DNA of 64,000 nucleotides, taken from positions 1-64,000 of the forward strand of contig NZ_JAIEZV010000004.1 in NCBI RefSeq assembly GCF_019599545.1, in the 5' to 3' direction. The position numbers and the translations under genes are program-made. The notes under the pieces are model-generated. The model worked only from the letters and a program-made list of their open reading frames with translations, made no database searches and had not been told where the DNA came from. This DNA is from Halobacillus sp. Nhm2S1 (lineage in GTDB: Bacteria > Bacillota > Bacilli > Bacillales > Halobacillaceae). Of this stretch, positions 32,636 to 41,729 are shown in pieces (position 1 is the first letter of the stretch; each line of letters opens with the position of its first letter).

Positions 32636-33310
32636 TCAGTACGAATCTTCCGCCTCGTCCTGACTATCCATATATTTATCGTAATGTTCATTGCGTTGAA
32701 AACTGACTCCATCAGGACCTGTATATCCATTCATATCTGTAGAAACAAACGGTTCGAACTCCTCTACATAGCCTACGCCATCCTGATTGTCCATCAAGGA
32801 TGAATCATCATATGTCATACTACTCTGATTGAAGGAGGCCACCTGTTCATACGCATTTTGTTCATTGTATTCAGGATCATCATGGTTCCGTCCGTAATTC
32901 GCTTCTAATTCTGAAAGGACATCTTCTTCTACAGGGCGATCCATAGAAACATCTTGGTTGGAGGAAGCCGACGCAATCGTTCGTGCAGTTGGAATAGCTT
33001 CCAAGCGTTCTTTAGGAATCTGCTCCCCTGTCTCCTCACAAATCCCATATGTTCCTTTGGCCATTTGTATAAGAGAATATTGAATGTCAGACAATTCTTC
33101 TTTTAAATGTCCAAGCAAAGCAATATCTTTTTCTCTTTCGTACAATTCGGTGCCTGAATCCGCCGGATGGTTGTCATATTGTGACAATTCCCCTGAAGCC
33201 ATATCACTTGCAAAACCACGTTCCAACCCAAAATGGTCATGGTCCATTAAGCGCTGCTCGATCTCCCTTTTTCGCTCTTCCAGTTGTTTTTTATAATGTG
33301 TATAATCCAT
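32636..33310 (-). CDS. yteA: YteA/DksA-type zinc-finger-family sporulation protein
   Basis: A 224-residue acidic protein of the YteA family, a DksA/TraR relative. The N-terminal coiled coil (about 1-75) contains the conserved DNHPADSGTELYEREKDIAL. A degenerate finger follows: GTYGICEETGEQIPKERLEAIP keeps one Cys only, so zinc binding is doubtful. The C-terminal ~100 residues are acidic and low in complexity. Start at 33310 after AGGAGTGG; a GTG at 33322 lies within that site. RNA polymerase interaction is inferred from the family. Confidence 0.82.
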   Translation of the reverse strand: MDYTHYKKQLEERKREIEQRLMDHDHFGLERGFASDMASGELSQYDNHPADSGTELYEREKDIALLGHLKEELSDIQYSLIQMAKGTYGICEETGEQIPKERLEAIPTARTIASASSNQDVSMDRPVEEDVLSELEANYGRNHDDPEYNEQNAYEQVASFNQSSMTYDDSSLMDNQDGVGYVEEFEPFVSTDMNGYTGPDGVSFQRNEHYDKYMDSQDEAEDSY

Positions 33311-33396
33311 ATTCTTTTCCACTCCTGATTGAATTTCCTTTTTAGTGTGGCTCAGGCGTGAATGACCTATGCAAAAGGCACAAATATTAAGCTAAA

Positions 33397-33413
33397 TGGC
33401 AGGATTGTGGAAG
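33397..33413. repeat. Solo terminal motif of the palindromic repeat family
   Basis: TGGCAGGATTGTGGAAG is identical to the end of the repeat elements at 11287-11303 and 43769-43785 (inverted). No hairpin core is attached, so it looks like a remnant or a target-side motif. Confidence 0.5.
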
Positions 33414-33442
33414 AAAAAAGGAGCACTGGTGGAGTGCTCCTT
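33413..33442 (-). terminator. Terminator of mccB
   Basis: AAGGAGCACT and AGTGCTCCTT pair across five bases. A T run follows on the minus strand. Confidence 0.87.
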
Positions 33443-33450
33443 TCTGGGGA

Positions 33451-34587
33451 TTATTTTCTTAAAGCCTGGAGGAAGTCTTCTTTAAGATCTTCGATATCTT
33501 CAAGTCCAATGGATACGCGGACAAGTCCATCCGTAATGCCGAGTTCTGCACGCCGCGCTTTTGGAATAGAAGCGTGAGTCATCATCGCTGGGACTGAGAT
33601 TAGGCTTTCGACGGCTCCGAGACTTTCTGCCAACGTGAAATATTTTACGTTGCGGAGAACTTGATCCGCCTTCTCTCCACTGCCGACGTCAAAGCTGATC
33701 ATACCTCCGTTACCACGCGCTTGTTTTTGATGAACGTCACTTCCTCTATGATCATCGAGACCGGGATAATATATGTCAGTCACTTCCGGAAGATCTTGAA
33801 GAAACTCAACAAACTGACGTGTGTTCTCCTCTATTTCTTCCATACGAATCCCAAGTGTCTTGATTCCTCTCATAAGAAGCCATGAATCCTGGGGTCCTAA
33901 AACACCACCCGTAGAGTTCAGCACAAAGTGGACATCCTCTGCCAACTGCTCACTGTTCACAACGACGAGACCAGCGACGACGTCACTATGTCCTCCTAAA
34001 TATTTGGTTGCACTATGCAGGACGATATCGGCGCCAAATTCAATCGGGTTCTGCCAATATGGCGTGCTGAAGGTATTATCAACGATAAACGTCAAATCTT
34101 TTTCCTTCGCTAAAGCAGACACCTTTTCTAAGTCTGTCACTTTAAGCAAAGGGTTTGTTGGGGTTTCGACGTAAATTGCTCTTGTGCGATCTGTAATCGC
34201 TGACTGGATATTATCCAGGTCGCTGGTATCAACAAAACTTGCTTCTAGTCCAAAGCGGTTGATGATCTTAGATACAAGACGGTACGTTCCACCATACACA
34301 TCATCGGTGAAAATTACATGATCTCCATGGTTAAAAGTCATAAGAACAGCTGTAATGGCTGCCATACCTGATCCGAAAGCGAAACCTCTATGTCCACCTT
34401 CTAAGTCCTTGATCAATTCTTCTAATGCAAAACGTGTCGGATTTCCGGTACGCGAGTATTCATACCCACGGTGCTGACCGACTCCATCTTGTTTGTAAGT
34501 ACTCACCTGATAAATGGGTACACTGACAGCTCCTGTCTTTTCATCACCCGTGATCCCCCCGTGGATCAGCTGTGTTTTTTTCCTCAT
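33451..34587 (-). CDS. mccB: Cystathionine gamma-lyase / homocysteine gamma-lyase MccB
   Basis: This PLP enzyme releases cysteine from cystathionine, completing reverse transsulfuration. The 378-residue protein has the PLP-Lys in SATKYLGGHSDVVAG (about 196), YSRTGNPTR near the N-terminus and the C-terminal RVSIGLEDIEDL. It starts at 34587 after GAGGAGTG, four bases past the mccA stop. It is last in yrrT-luxS-mccA-mccB. Sequence alone does not exclude cystathionine gamma-synthase, but the operon favours MccB. Confidence 0.9.
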   Translation of the reverse strand: MRKKTQLIHGGITGDEKTGAVSVPIYQVSTYKQDGVGQHRGYEYSRTGNPTRFALEELIKDLEGGHRGFAFGSGMAAITAVLMTFNHGDHVIFTDDVYGGTYRLVSKIINRFGLEASFVDTSDLDNIQSAITDRTRAIYVETPTNPLLKVTDLEKVSALAKEKDLTFIVDNTFSTPYWQNPIEFGADIVLHSATKYLGGHSDVVAGLVVVNSEQLAEDVHFVLNSTGGVLGPQDSWLLMRGIKTLGIRMEEIEENTRQFVEFLQDLPEVTDIYYPGLDDHRGSDVHQKQARGNGGMISFDVGSGEKADQVLRNVKYFTLAESLGAVESLISVPAMMTHASIPKARRAELGITDGLVRVSIGLEDIEDLKEDFLQALRK

Positions 34588-34591
34588 GTCA

Positions 34592-35509
34592 TCACTCCTC
34601 ATATATGCCTTGACTTAAATATCGCTCGCTACTGTCAGGAAAGATGGTTACGATTTTTGCCCCTGGCTTTGCTTTTTCAGCTTCTCTCCTCGCAGCTTCA
34701 AAGGCTGCTCCTGATGAACTGGCTACGAGCAATCCCTCATTTAAAGCCAGTTCTTTTACACGACGGAAAGCCATCTCATCTGAAATGGTATGAATCGCAT
34801 CAAAATAATCAGGATTCATGTAAAAAGGGAGAAACTCCATCCCTATTCCCTCTGTACGATGCGGGCCAGGGTCTCCTCCGTTTAAAATGGAGCCCTCCGG
34901 TTCAACAATCACGGTTTTGACATTCTCCATTCGCTCTTTTAGATAACGGGAAGTTCCCATAAATGTCCCACCTGTACCTGCACCAGCGACGAAAATATCA
35001 ACTTCTCCATTCATATCGTGAACGATCTCCGGGCCAAGGGTTTCATAATAAGCATCTGGGTTCGCTTGATTATGAAACTGCTGCGGACTGAAGGAACCGG
35101 GAAGTTCCTTAGCCAATAAATTCGCTTTTTCAATGGCTCCCTTCATTCCTTTTTCAGTAGGAGTGTTTACGACTTGAGCTCCTAAAGCTCTCATCAAGGT
35201 TTGTTTTTCCTGACTGAACTTCTCTGGTGTTACAAAAATGACGGTGATTCCTTTTCCGATCGCAGCAAGTGCGAGGCCAATGCCTGTATTTCCCGCCGTG
35301 GGTTCAATAATAGTTCCACCCGGCTTTAACAATCCACGTTCTACCGCATCCTCAATCAGTTTTAAACCCAGACGGTCTTTGATGCTACCGCCTGGGTTCA
35401 TGAATTCAAGCTTAGCGAAGATTCTAGCTTGATTCGGGATTTCGGAATGAGTGAGTTCGATCATCGGTGTATGACCAATCAATGATTGTATATTCTTCAC
35501 GTAACCCAT
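34592..35509 (-). CDS. mccA: O-acetylserine-dependent cystathionine beta-synthase MccA
   Basis: MccA condenses homocysteine with O-acetylserine to cystathionine using PLP. The 305-residue protein has PLP-Lys in NPGGSIKDRLG (about 45), the phosphate-binding PTAGNTGIGLALA and GAGTGGTFMG (about 178). The fold equals CysK; pairing with mccB indicates the MccA role. It follows luxS by 21 bases. The CymR-like operator upstream of yrrT should control the whole operon. Confidence 0.9.
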   Translation of the reverse strand: MGYVKNIQSLIGHTPMIELTHSEIPNQARIFAKLEFMNPGGSIKDRLGLKLIEDAVERGLLKPGGTIIEPTAGNTGIGLALAAIGKGITVIFVTPEKFSQEKQTLMRALGAQVVNTPTEKGMKGAIEKANLLAKELPGSFSPQQFHNQANPDAYYETLGPEIVHDMNGEVDIFVAGAGTGGTFMGTSRYLKERMENVKTVIVEPEGSILNGGDPGPHRTEGIGMEFLPFYMNPDYFDAIHTISDEMAFRRVKELALNEGLLVASSSGAAFEAARREAEKAKPGAKIVTIFPDSSERYLSQGIYEE

Positions 35510-35530
35510 CGCATTCTCAACTCCCGTTAT

Positions 35531-35992
35531 TTATTGAAAAATTTCCGTCCATTCGTCACGTTTTTCAAGTAATTCTTTTGCCAGTTTCTGAGCTCCTTCC
35601 AAGCTGTGGCTCGCAGCAAATCCGCACTGAACTTCGTTGCATGCAGGAACTTCGTCTGCTTCCAAAACATCTTGAAGAGTCTTCTCGATTACATTTAGCA
35701 CGTTGTCATAGCTGTCGTCATTGAGGATGGCAATATAGAAACCTGTCTGGCAGCCCATCGGTCCAATGTCGACAATGCGGTCATGGTGATTCCGGCTGTT
35801 TTCTGCCATCAAATGCTCCAGAGAATGAAGGGCTGGCATTTCCATATGTTCCTGGTTCGGCTGCTTGATACGAAGGTCGTATTTGTAGATTTTATCTCCC
35901 TTTTCTCCTTCTGTTACTCCTACTAGTCGTACGTACGGGGCGCTCACTTTCGTGTGGTCAAGGTTAAAGCTTTCAACGTTCATTTTTGGCAT
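35531..35992 (-). CDS. luxS: S-ribosylhomocysteine lyase LuxS
   Basis: LuxS splits S-ribosylhomocysteine into homocysteine and DPD, the AI-2 precursor. The 153-residue protein has the metal motif HSLEHLMAE (His54, Glu57, His58 numbering of the family), the catalytic Cys in [10 protein letters not shown] and the third ligand in AGAQ-type region CNEVQCGF. It lies four bases after yrrT. In B. subtilis luxS is elsewhere, and mtnN takes a place in this operon. Here no mtnN is visible. Confidence 0.96.
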   Translation of the reverse strand: MPKMNVESFNLDHTKVSAPYVRLVGVTEGEKGDKIYKYDLRIKQPNQEHMEMPALHSLEHLMAENSRNHHDRIVDIGPMGCQTGFYIAILNDDSYDNVLNVIEKTLQDVLEADEVPACNEVQCGFAASHSLEGAQKLAKELLEKRDEWTEIFQ

Positions 35993-35996
35993 GTGA

Positions 35997-36638
35997 TCAT
36001 TCTCCTTTTTTTGCCTGAATGAGCCAGGCGTATTTGTTCAGCTGTTCAAAAGTTACCTCGAAACCGTTAAGGACAAACATCTCTCTTAGTTCTTCTAGAA
36101 ATGGGTAGTATTCTTCCTGCAAATCCTGCGCTAAATTTAAAAATCCTTGTCTCTCCGCGCTTTTGATCAACTGTTGCTTATGTTCCTTGTCTTTAAAGAT
36201 CGTGTCTATAAAAACTACTTTCCCATCATCTTCGAGACGATCACGGAAGCTCTGGATAGCTTCAACTTTTTCGTTACTCGTCAGGTGATGAAAAGCAAAC
36301 GAACTGATGATGGATCGGATCGGTGTAAGAAGTTTCGGGTACTCGAGAAAATTCCCATCATAAATAGCAGCTTCGGGACATTTCACTTTAGCAATTCTCC
36401 TCATTTCAGAGGAAGGTTCAATGCCCAGAACGACCTTATTTTGGTCGATGACCTTTCTCGTTAAATTCGCTGTACCTACTCCGAATTCCATAACCGGGGA
36501 AACGGAAAGCTTGGCTAAACGCCCCAACATTTCATCGTACCCTTCAAACACTTCACGATATTCCGGATCCTTACCAGCTACTGTATCGTCATATGAACTC
36601 GCCCATTGGTTGAATAGGTCGACGAATTCCATCCCCAT
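35997..36638 (-). CDS. yrrT: YrrT, SAM-dependent methyltransferase
   Basis: A 213-residue class I methyltransferase with SAM motif [15 protein letters not shown] (about 51-65) and the acidic GIEPS loop. Substrate is unknown; it is the first gene of the methionine-to-cysteine operon, as in B. subtilis. The start [13 protein letters not shown] at 36638 fits the B. subtilis protein, although GAGGAGAG would also permit the ATG at 36647. The CymR-like operator lies just upstream. Confidence 0.9.
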   Translation of the reverse strand: MGMEFVDLFNQWASSYDDTVAGKDPEYREVFEGYDEMLGRLAKLSVSPVMEFGVGTANLTRKVIDQNKVVLGIEPSSEMRRIAKVKCPEAAIYDGNFLEYPKLLTPIRSIISSFAFHHLTSNEKVEAIQSFRDRLEDDGKVVFIDTIFKDKEHKQQLIKSAERQGFLNLAQDLQEEYYPFLEELREMFVLNGFEVTFEQLNKYAWLIQAKKGE

Positions 36639-36662
36639 AAAGTTCATCTCTCCTCATAATTT

Positions 36663-36698
36663 ATAATTCCAATGCGTTAACTCGGAATTATGTTTATA
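36663..36698 (-). promoter_or_regulatory. CymR-like operator at the yrrT promoter
   Basis: ATAATTCC (36663-36670) and GGAATTAT (36684-36691) form a perfect 8-bp inverted repeat with a 13-nt spacer, next to a possible -10 (TATAAA, 36693-36698). CymR represses the B. subtilis yrrT operon. The -35 is uncertain. Confidence 0.5.
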
Positions 36699-36765
36699 AT
36701 GTATCATATTTCATAACTCTCCTCAATGTTATTGTTTTTTTTGCAGTAATTTTCTAAATAAACCC

Positions 36766-36799
36766 ACAAAAAAAACCAGAGTCTAGAGGAACTCTGGTT
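36766..36799 (-). terminator. Terminator of the DEAD-box helicase gene
   Basis: AACCAGAGT and ACTCTGGTT form the stem. On the minus strand eight T follow. Confidence 0.85.
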
Positions 36800-36814
36800 T
36801 TTGGCTTATCTTCT

Positions 36815-37978
36815 TCATTTTTTGTAGCGGGATGGTTTATCTTCTTCTTTTTCTCTTTTTCCCGGAGAAAGCTTCTCCAAAGATCGTCTTTCTAACTTTT
36901 GTTTGATATGCTGTTCAATTTGTTTAAGAGCGGGCTTATCTTTAGGCGCGGCAAAAGTAATCGCCAACCCCTTGCCTCCCGCTCTCCCTGTTCTGCCGAT
37001 CCGGTGGATATAGCTTTCAGGGTCTTGTGGAATATCATAGTTGAACACATGGGTGATTCCTTCCACATCTAGCCCCCTCGCCGCTACGTCTGTAGCTACA
37101 AGGTACTGGATTTTAGCATCACGGAAACGCTGCATGACCTTTTCTCTTTTGGCTTGAGATAGGTCACCGTGCAGCTCATCGGATTCATAACCTTTGGCAA
37201 TCAGTGCATCATTCAGCTTCTTCGCGCGACGCTTGGTTCTACAGAAAATGACTGCAAGGAATGGTCTGTGTTCACTCATGATTTGAATAAGAGCGTCCTG
37301 TTTTGCTCGATCGGTTGTTTCATATAACAGTTGTTTAATGTTAGATACCGTCACTTTTTCCTCTTTTACTTCAATCCGCTTTGGATTATCCGTAATTTTT
37401 TTTGCTAAAGAATGGACTTGTGAAGTGATTGTTGCTGAAAACAACATCGTTTGCCTTTCTGTCCCACACTGCCTAATTATATCCTGTACATCAGGCAGAA
37501 ATCCTGCTTCCAACATTTGATCGGCTTCATCAATGACAAGTTGATGAATGTGGTTCAATTCAACAGTTTCTCGTCTTAAATGATCCAATAAACGTCCTGG
37601 TGTAGCAATAACTACATGGGCTTTTCCATTCAATTTGTTCGCTTGTTTAGCTACGTCCTGACCACCGTACACAGCTAAAACATGGGTGTCCTCATTTTTA
37701 AGCTTGTTCACTTCATGAGTAATCTGCAAAGCCAATTCCCTCGTCGGGGTGACAATCACTGCTTGAACAGCCTCCGAGGATGGATCTACTTTTTCTAAAA
37801 TAGGTAAAACGAAGGCGAACGTTTTTCCAGTTCCCGTCTGAGCTTGGGCAATGATATCTTTTCCATCCATAAGAGGTGGAATTGCCTGTTCCTGTACAGG
37901 TGTCGGTGACGTAACCCCCTGCCGCTTCAGCTTTTCAGTCAACTCTCTTGATATTCCTAATTTCTCAAATGTCTTCAT
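36815..37978 (-). CDS. DEAD-box RNA helicase
   Basis: A 387-residue ATP-dependent RNA helicase with Q-motif [12 protein letters not shown] (about 27), motif I AQTGTGKT (about 50), DEAD box in [11 protein letters not shown] in LFSATI, and HRIGRTGR near residue 325. It lacks the long C-terminal RNA-binding tail of CshA and is close in size to YfmL/CshC. The start [10 protein letters not shown] at 37978 is chosen because the frame upstream to 38176 runs into a repeat element. The ribosome site is weak. Confidence 0.9.
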   Translation of the reverse strand: MKTFEKLGISRELTEKLKRQGVTSPTPVQEQAIPPLMDGKDIIAQAQTGTGKTFAFVLPILEKVDPSSEAVQAVIVTPTRELALQITHEVNKLKNEDTHVLAVYGGQDVAKQANKLNGKAHVVIATPGRLLDHLRRETVELNHIHQLVIDEADQMLEAGFLPDVQDIIRQCGTERQTMLFSATITSQVHSLAKKITDNPKRIEVKEEKVTVSNIKQLLYETTDRAKQDALIQIMSEHRPFLAVIFCRTKRRAKKLNDALIAKGYESDELHGDLSQAKREKVMQRFRDAKIQYLVATDVAARGLDVEGITHVFNYDIPQDPESYIHRIGRTGRAGGKGLAITFAAPKDKPALKQIEQHIKQKLERRSLEKLSPGKREKEEDKPSRYKK

Positions 37979-38037
37979 ATATTTTTCACTACTTTCTATA
38001 AAATTAAATCCGTCATTTATTCCATAAAAGCTCCCGG

Positions 38038-38508
38038 TTGTGGAAGACTCAGTTTCGGTATGCTTTCGGGATTCGTTTGCCTTAATGGGAGTTAGGGGTG
38101 GCTGGGAAGCTACTCGCTTTCCTGTGGGGGAGCGCCGAGCTTCCCCACAACCCCATTCAATGTATGTGAGAAACAAACCCCTTTACCAAGTTGGGTTGTC
38201 TTCCGCTATCCCGATTGTTAAAAGCATAAAACGCTCTGTATAAAGCTTTCATGATTCTAATACCTGAGCATAGGAGTTTTATCCTTATACTCCCATCAAA
38301 CTAAATAGCTAATTTTTCGGGAGTGGTTTAGAGACACTGATATGGAAAAGGGGCGGAGGGGAATGGCGAGACTCCTGCGGGAAAAAAGTGCATGGTGAGA
38401 CCCCACAGGACGCAGTCCGAGGAGGCTCACCGCGCTCCCGCGGAAAGCGAGCTATTTCCCGCAGCCCCCATTCACTCAACAAAAGGCTCGAAACCGAGTC
38501 TTCCACAA
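38038..38508. repeat. Composite palindromic repeat, second copy
   Basis: The 20 bases at 38038-38057 recur inverted at 38489-38508 with one difference and match the ends of the element at 10.8-11.3 kb. Inside are a truncated hairpin unit (about 38064-38190) and a GC-rich core (38337-38470) with ACTCCTGCGGGAA and CCGAGGAGGCTCACCGCG. Together they fill the 684-base gap between the helicase gene and the M14 peptidase gene. Apparent long frames across it are artefacts. Confidence 0.8.
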
Positions 38509-38662
38509 ACCTGCTAGTTAGTTGAATAAGGCCATTCCTATATTGTACCTGAAAAAAAGCGGCTATGTTGGGATTCATGAAAATTGGTCGAGAGATGATT
38601 GTTCATCAAACGTATCATTTTCCATATAGTTATAAAAAGGACTGTAAAAAAGGGGGCCTCTT

Positions 38663-39850
38663 ATGGACGTTAAAGTAAGGAGTGGTGACACGCTATGGTA
38701 CTACTCGAACCTTTTCAATGTACCGTTAGATTTAATCATAGATTCCAATCCACAAGCGGGACCATCTTCCCTTCAAATTGGACAAACGATTCGCATACCG
38801 GGCTATGAAACAAGCCAATACCGTGTACAATCCGGGGACACCTTTTGGAAAATCGCCAGCGAGCGTCGAATCTCCCTGGATGCGATCGCATTATTAAACC
38901 CTTCCATTAATCCTAGAATGCTTCAAATTGGGGAAGTTTTATCCCTTCCCGTCCAAGTGACCTATCGAGTCGTCGATGGAAACCGCCCTTATGACTTCAA
39001 CGTACTAACTACTGATTTGAATGAACTTTACGAACTATATCCTTTTGTCAGAAGAGAGACGATCGGGAATAGTGTGATGGGAAAAGAGCTTGTTGAACTT
39101 CAAATCGGGCGCGGACCAAAAGTGGTGCATTGGAACGGTTCCTTCCATGCGAATGAATGGATTACGACAGCAGTGATCATGCAATTTTTGAATGACTACT
39201 TGCTGGCACTAACAAATAAAGAGACCATCCGCGGCTTAGAAATCAATCCTTTTTATAATGAAGTGACACTCTCTATTGTTCCCATGGTCGATCCTGACGG
39301 TGTTGATCTCGTTTTGAACGGACCACCTGACGGGGAGTTTGGGGAGATGGCATTAAGTATCAATGATGGTAATACTGATTTCTCCGGGTGGAAAGCCAAT
39401 ATCCGGGGAGTAGATTTGAACAACCAATACCCTGCCAAATGGGAAGTGGATGCTGCAAGGAAGCCGACATCTCCTGCTCCAAGGGATTTTCCAGGCTATC
39501 AACCACTAACGGAGCCTGAGACGGTTGCGATGGCTGAGCTTGCGGGGGCCCGTAACTTTGAAAAAATGCTTGCTTTCCACACGCAGGGAGAAGTGATCTA
39601 TTGGGGATACGAAGGGCTTGAACCTCCTCGGTCCATGACGATCGTCAATGAGTTTGAACGAGTGAGCGGCTACAAACCCATCCGTTATGTAGATAGTTTT
39701 TCCGGCTATAAGGACTGGTTTATCCAGGAGTTTCGACAACCAGGATTCACTGTAGAATTAGGATTGGGGGTAAACCCTCTCCCCCTTGAACAGTTCGATG
39801 AAATCTATCAGGAAACGATGGGAATCTTTTTGGCAAGCTTGTATATGTAA
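38663..39850 (+). CDS. LysM-M14 gamma-D-glutamyl-meso-DAP peptidase
   Basis: A 395-residue metallopeptidase. Two LysM domains (about 2-46 and 51-95) bind peptidoglycan, and an M14 carboxypeptidase-like domain follows. Zinc ligands appear in SFHANEWITT and AFHTQGE, and the catalytic Glu in FTVELGLGVNP. It resembles the L. sphaericus sporulation endopeptidase I and B. subtilis YqgT. No signal peptide is present. That points to cytosolic or mother-cell action on spore wall fragments. No operon partner. Confidence 0.9.
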   Translation: MDVKVRSGDTLWYYSNLFNVPLDLIIDSNPQAGPSSLQIGQTIRIPGYETSQYRVQSGDTFWKIASERRISLDAIALLNPSINPRMLQIGEVLSLPVQVTYRVVDGNRPYDFNVLTTDLNELYELYPFVRRETIGNSVMGKELVELQIGRGPKVVHWNGSFHANEWITTAVIMQFLNDYLLALTNKETIRGLEINPFYNEVTLSIVPMVDPDGVDLVLNGPPDGEFGEMALSINDGNTDFSGWKANIRGVDLNNQYPAKWEVDAARKPTSPAPRDFPGYQPLTEPETVAMAELAGARNFEKMLAFHTQGEVIYWGYEGLEPPRSMTIVNEFERVSGYKPIRYVDSFSGYKDWFIQEFRQPGFTVELGLGVNPLPLEQFDEIYQETMGIFLASLYM

Positions 39851-39867
39851 TGGAGCATTCATTGAAA

Positions 39868-39905
39868 AACCCCTGCGACCTTATACATCTTCGCAGGGGT
39901 TCCTT
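39868..39905. terminator. Terminator between convergent M14 and YflT-like genes
   Basis: AACCCCTGCGA and TCGCAGGGGTT pair perfectly. T-rich flanks occur to the right; it may serve both genes. Confidence 0.8.
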
Positions 39906-39909
39906 GTTT

Positions 39910-40248
39910 TTAGAAGTCTTTTTTGTCCATATGACCATTGTGCTCTTTAATTACTTGTATCGCTCGATCGTACTCCTCTTCCTTAATTGAAAAATGGAGC
40001 ACGTGAGTTAAATGTTTTTTGTCAGATAGTGCGCTGTCCCGATCATGTTTAGGCGAGACGACCTCTGTGAAATTGAAGGTCCCTCCCCCTGAATTTGTTG
40101 ATCCTGCTACAGGGACAACAGGAGTCATATCTACATCCTCAGGGATCGCTTCTACTGTATCCTGGTCGACCGATAAAGATTGCAACGATGCCTTTGCACT
40201 TTCCGCATCATTCTCTGTTGAAAAGTAAGCTTGAACTGTTTTCGCCAT
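39910..40248 (-). CDS. Small general-stress-like protein (YflT-type)
   Basis: A 112-residue soluble protein that starts MAKTVQAYFSTENDAESA and looks like a small alpha/beta fold with a Gly-rich middle (SGGGTF). It is reminiscent of YflT/GsiB-adjacent stress proteins with an N-terminal 'enable' domain, but similarity is weak. GAGAGGGATG precedes the ATG. No sigma-B promoter was found. Function unknown. Confidence 0.6.
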   Translation of the reverse strand: MAKTVQAYFSTENDAESAKASLQSLSVDQDTVEAIPEDVDMTPVVPVAGSTNSGGGTFNFTEVVSPKHDRDSALSDKKHLTHVLHFSIKEEEYDRAIQVIKEHNGHMDKKDF

Positions 40249-40339
40249 ACGATCATCCCTCTCTATAAAAGGTGGTATGGATATAGTATCCTTCCCTGCT
40301 CCTTTTCAAACCTTAGATGCCCCTCTTGAGGACATATTC

Positions 40340-40376
40340 AAAAGAACATCCTTCATCATGAAAGATGTTCTTTTGC
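40340..40376 (-). terminator. Terminator of argGH
   Basis: AAAAGAACATC (40340-40350) and GATGTTCTTTT (40364-40374) pair. The stem overlaps the end of argH. Confidence 0.8.
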
Positions 40377-41729
40377 CAGTTGTATTTGCTTGTGCACTTG
40401 ATCGAACCCTGTACCACCCTCACTGTTTCGTGCAGCTACGACTTGATTGGGGTTCAACTTTTCATATATATCCGCTTCAAAGAGTGGAGAAAAGTCTTGG
40501 TATTCTTCCAATGTCAAATCCAACAAGTATTTTTCCTGTTGAATAGAGTACAGTACAATTTTCCCAATCACTTCATGGGCTTCTCGGAAAGGCATCCCTT
40601 TGACAGCCAGATAATCCGCGATATCTGTGGCATTCGAATAGTCTTCATTTACAGCGTTCTTCATTTGGTCCCCTTTCACTTGCATCGATGCAAGCATAGG
40701 TGCCAACAACGATAATGCCCCTTCTAACGTCTCAACCGTATCGAACATTCCCTCTTTGTCTTCCTGCATATCTTTGTTGTATGCAAGAGGCAGTCCTTTC
40801 AGCAACGTCAGCAGTCCCATCAAATGACCGTAAATTCTTCCTGTCTTTCCACGGAGGAGTTCAGGTACATCAGGGTTTTTCTTCTGAGGCATGATGCTCG
40901 AGCCTGTACAAAAGGCATCATCTAATTCTACAAATTGGAACTCCTGACTTCCCCACAAAATCAGCTCTTCAGACAAACGTGAAATGTGTGTAATCATAAT
41001 AGAAGAAATAGATAAAAACTCAAGAATAAAATCACGATCACTAACGGCATCCAGTGAGTTCGGATAAGGTTGATCGAACCCTAAAGCATCGGATGTCATT
41101 TGTCTGTCAATCGGATAGGGCGTCCCCGCAAGAGCCGCTGCCCCAAGCGGGGACCAGTTGATACGCTTCAAGCTGTCCTGTAAACGTTCCTTATCCCTTT
41201 CAAACATCCAAAAGTAAGCCATTAAGTGGTGACCAAAAGAGACGGGCTGGGCACGCTGCAAGTGAGTGTAACCTGGCAGAATGGTTTCCACATGCTGTTC
41301 CGCCTGCTCCACGAGGGAGGATTGAACAGCTTCTACTAACTCCATCAATCCTTTCGTTTTTTCACGTAAATAAAGGTGCATATCGGTGGCCACTTGATCG
41401 TTCCTGCTTCTCCCGGTATGCAGCTTTCCTCCTACCGGCCCGATCTCATCAATTAACAGTTTTTCTATATTCATGTGAATATCTTCGTGCTCCACAGAAA
41501 AAGTGACGTCTCCTTTCTCCACTTTCTCTTTGATCGTAAGAAGCCCTTCCTTGATTTGCATCACTTCATTTGATTGGATAATGTCACAAGCACCAAGCAT
41601 TTCCACATGAGCGATACTACCTTCGATATCTTGTAGTGCCAGTTTTTGATCAAAATGGATGGAAGAGGTGTACTCTTCCACCAATTTATTTGTAGGTTTG
41701 GTAAAACGACCGCCCCACAATTTAGTCAT
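40356..41729 (-). CDS. argH: Argininosuccinate lyase
   Basis: It splits argininosuccinate into arginine and fumarate, the last step of arginine synthesis. The 457-residue homotetrameric enzyme has the fumarase-superfamily signature [12 protein letters not shown] (about 275-286) and the N-terminal [20 protein letters not shown] region. It overlaps the argG stop by eight bases, so it is translated from the argGH mRNA under T-box control. Confidence 0.97.
   Translation of the reverse strand: MTKLWGGRFTKPTNKLVEEYTSSIHFDQKLALQDIEGSIAHVEMLGACDIIQSNEVMQIKEGLLTIKEKVEKGDVTFSVEHEDIHMNIEKLLIDEIGPVGGKLHTGRSRNDQVATDMHLYLREKTKGLMELVEAVQSSLVEQAEQHVETILPGYTHLQRAQPVSFGHHLMAYFWMFERDKERLQDSLKRINWSPLGAAALAGTPYPIDRQMTSDALGFDQPYPNSLDAVSDRDFILEFLSISSIMITHISRLSEELILWGSQEFQFVELDDAFCTGSSIMPQKKNPDVPELLRGKTGRIYGHLMGLLTLLKGLPLAYNKDMQEDKEGMFDTVETLEGALSLLAPMLASMQVKGDQMKNAVNEDYSNATDIADYLAVKGMPFREAHEVIGKIVLYSIQQEKYLLDLTLEEYQDFSPLFEADIYEKLNPNQVVAARNSEGGTGFDQVHKQIQLAKEHLS

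Noticed and set aside
37979-38176. A 66-codon N-terminal extension of the DEAD-box helicase
   Set aside because: It is composed of repeat-derived sequence; family proteins begin near MKTFEKLG.
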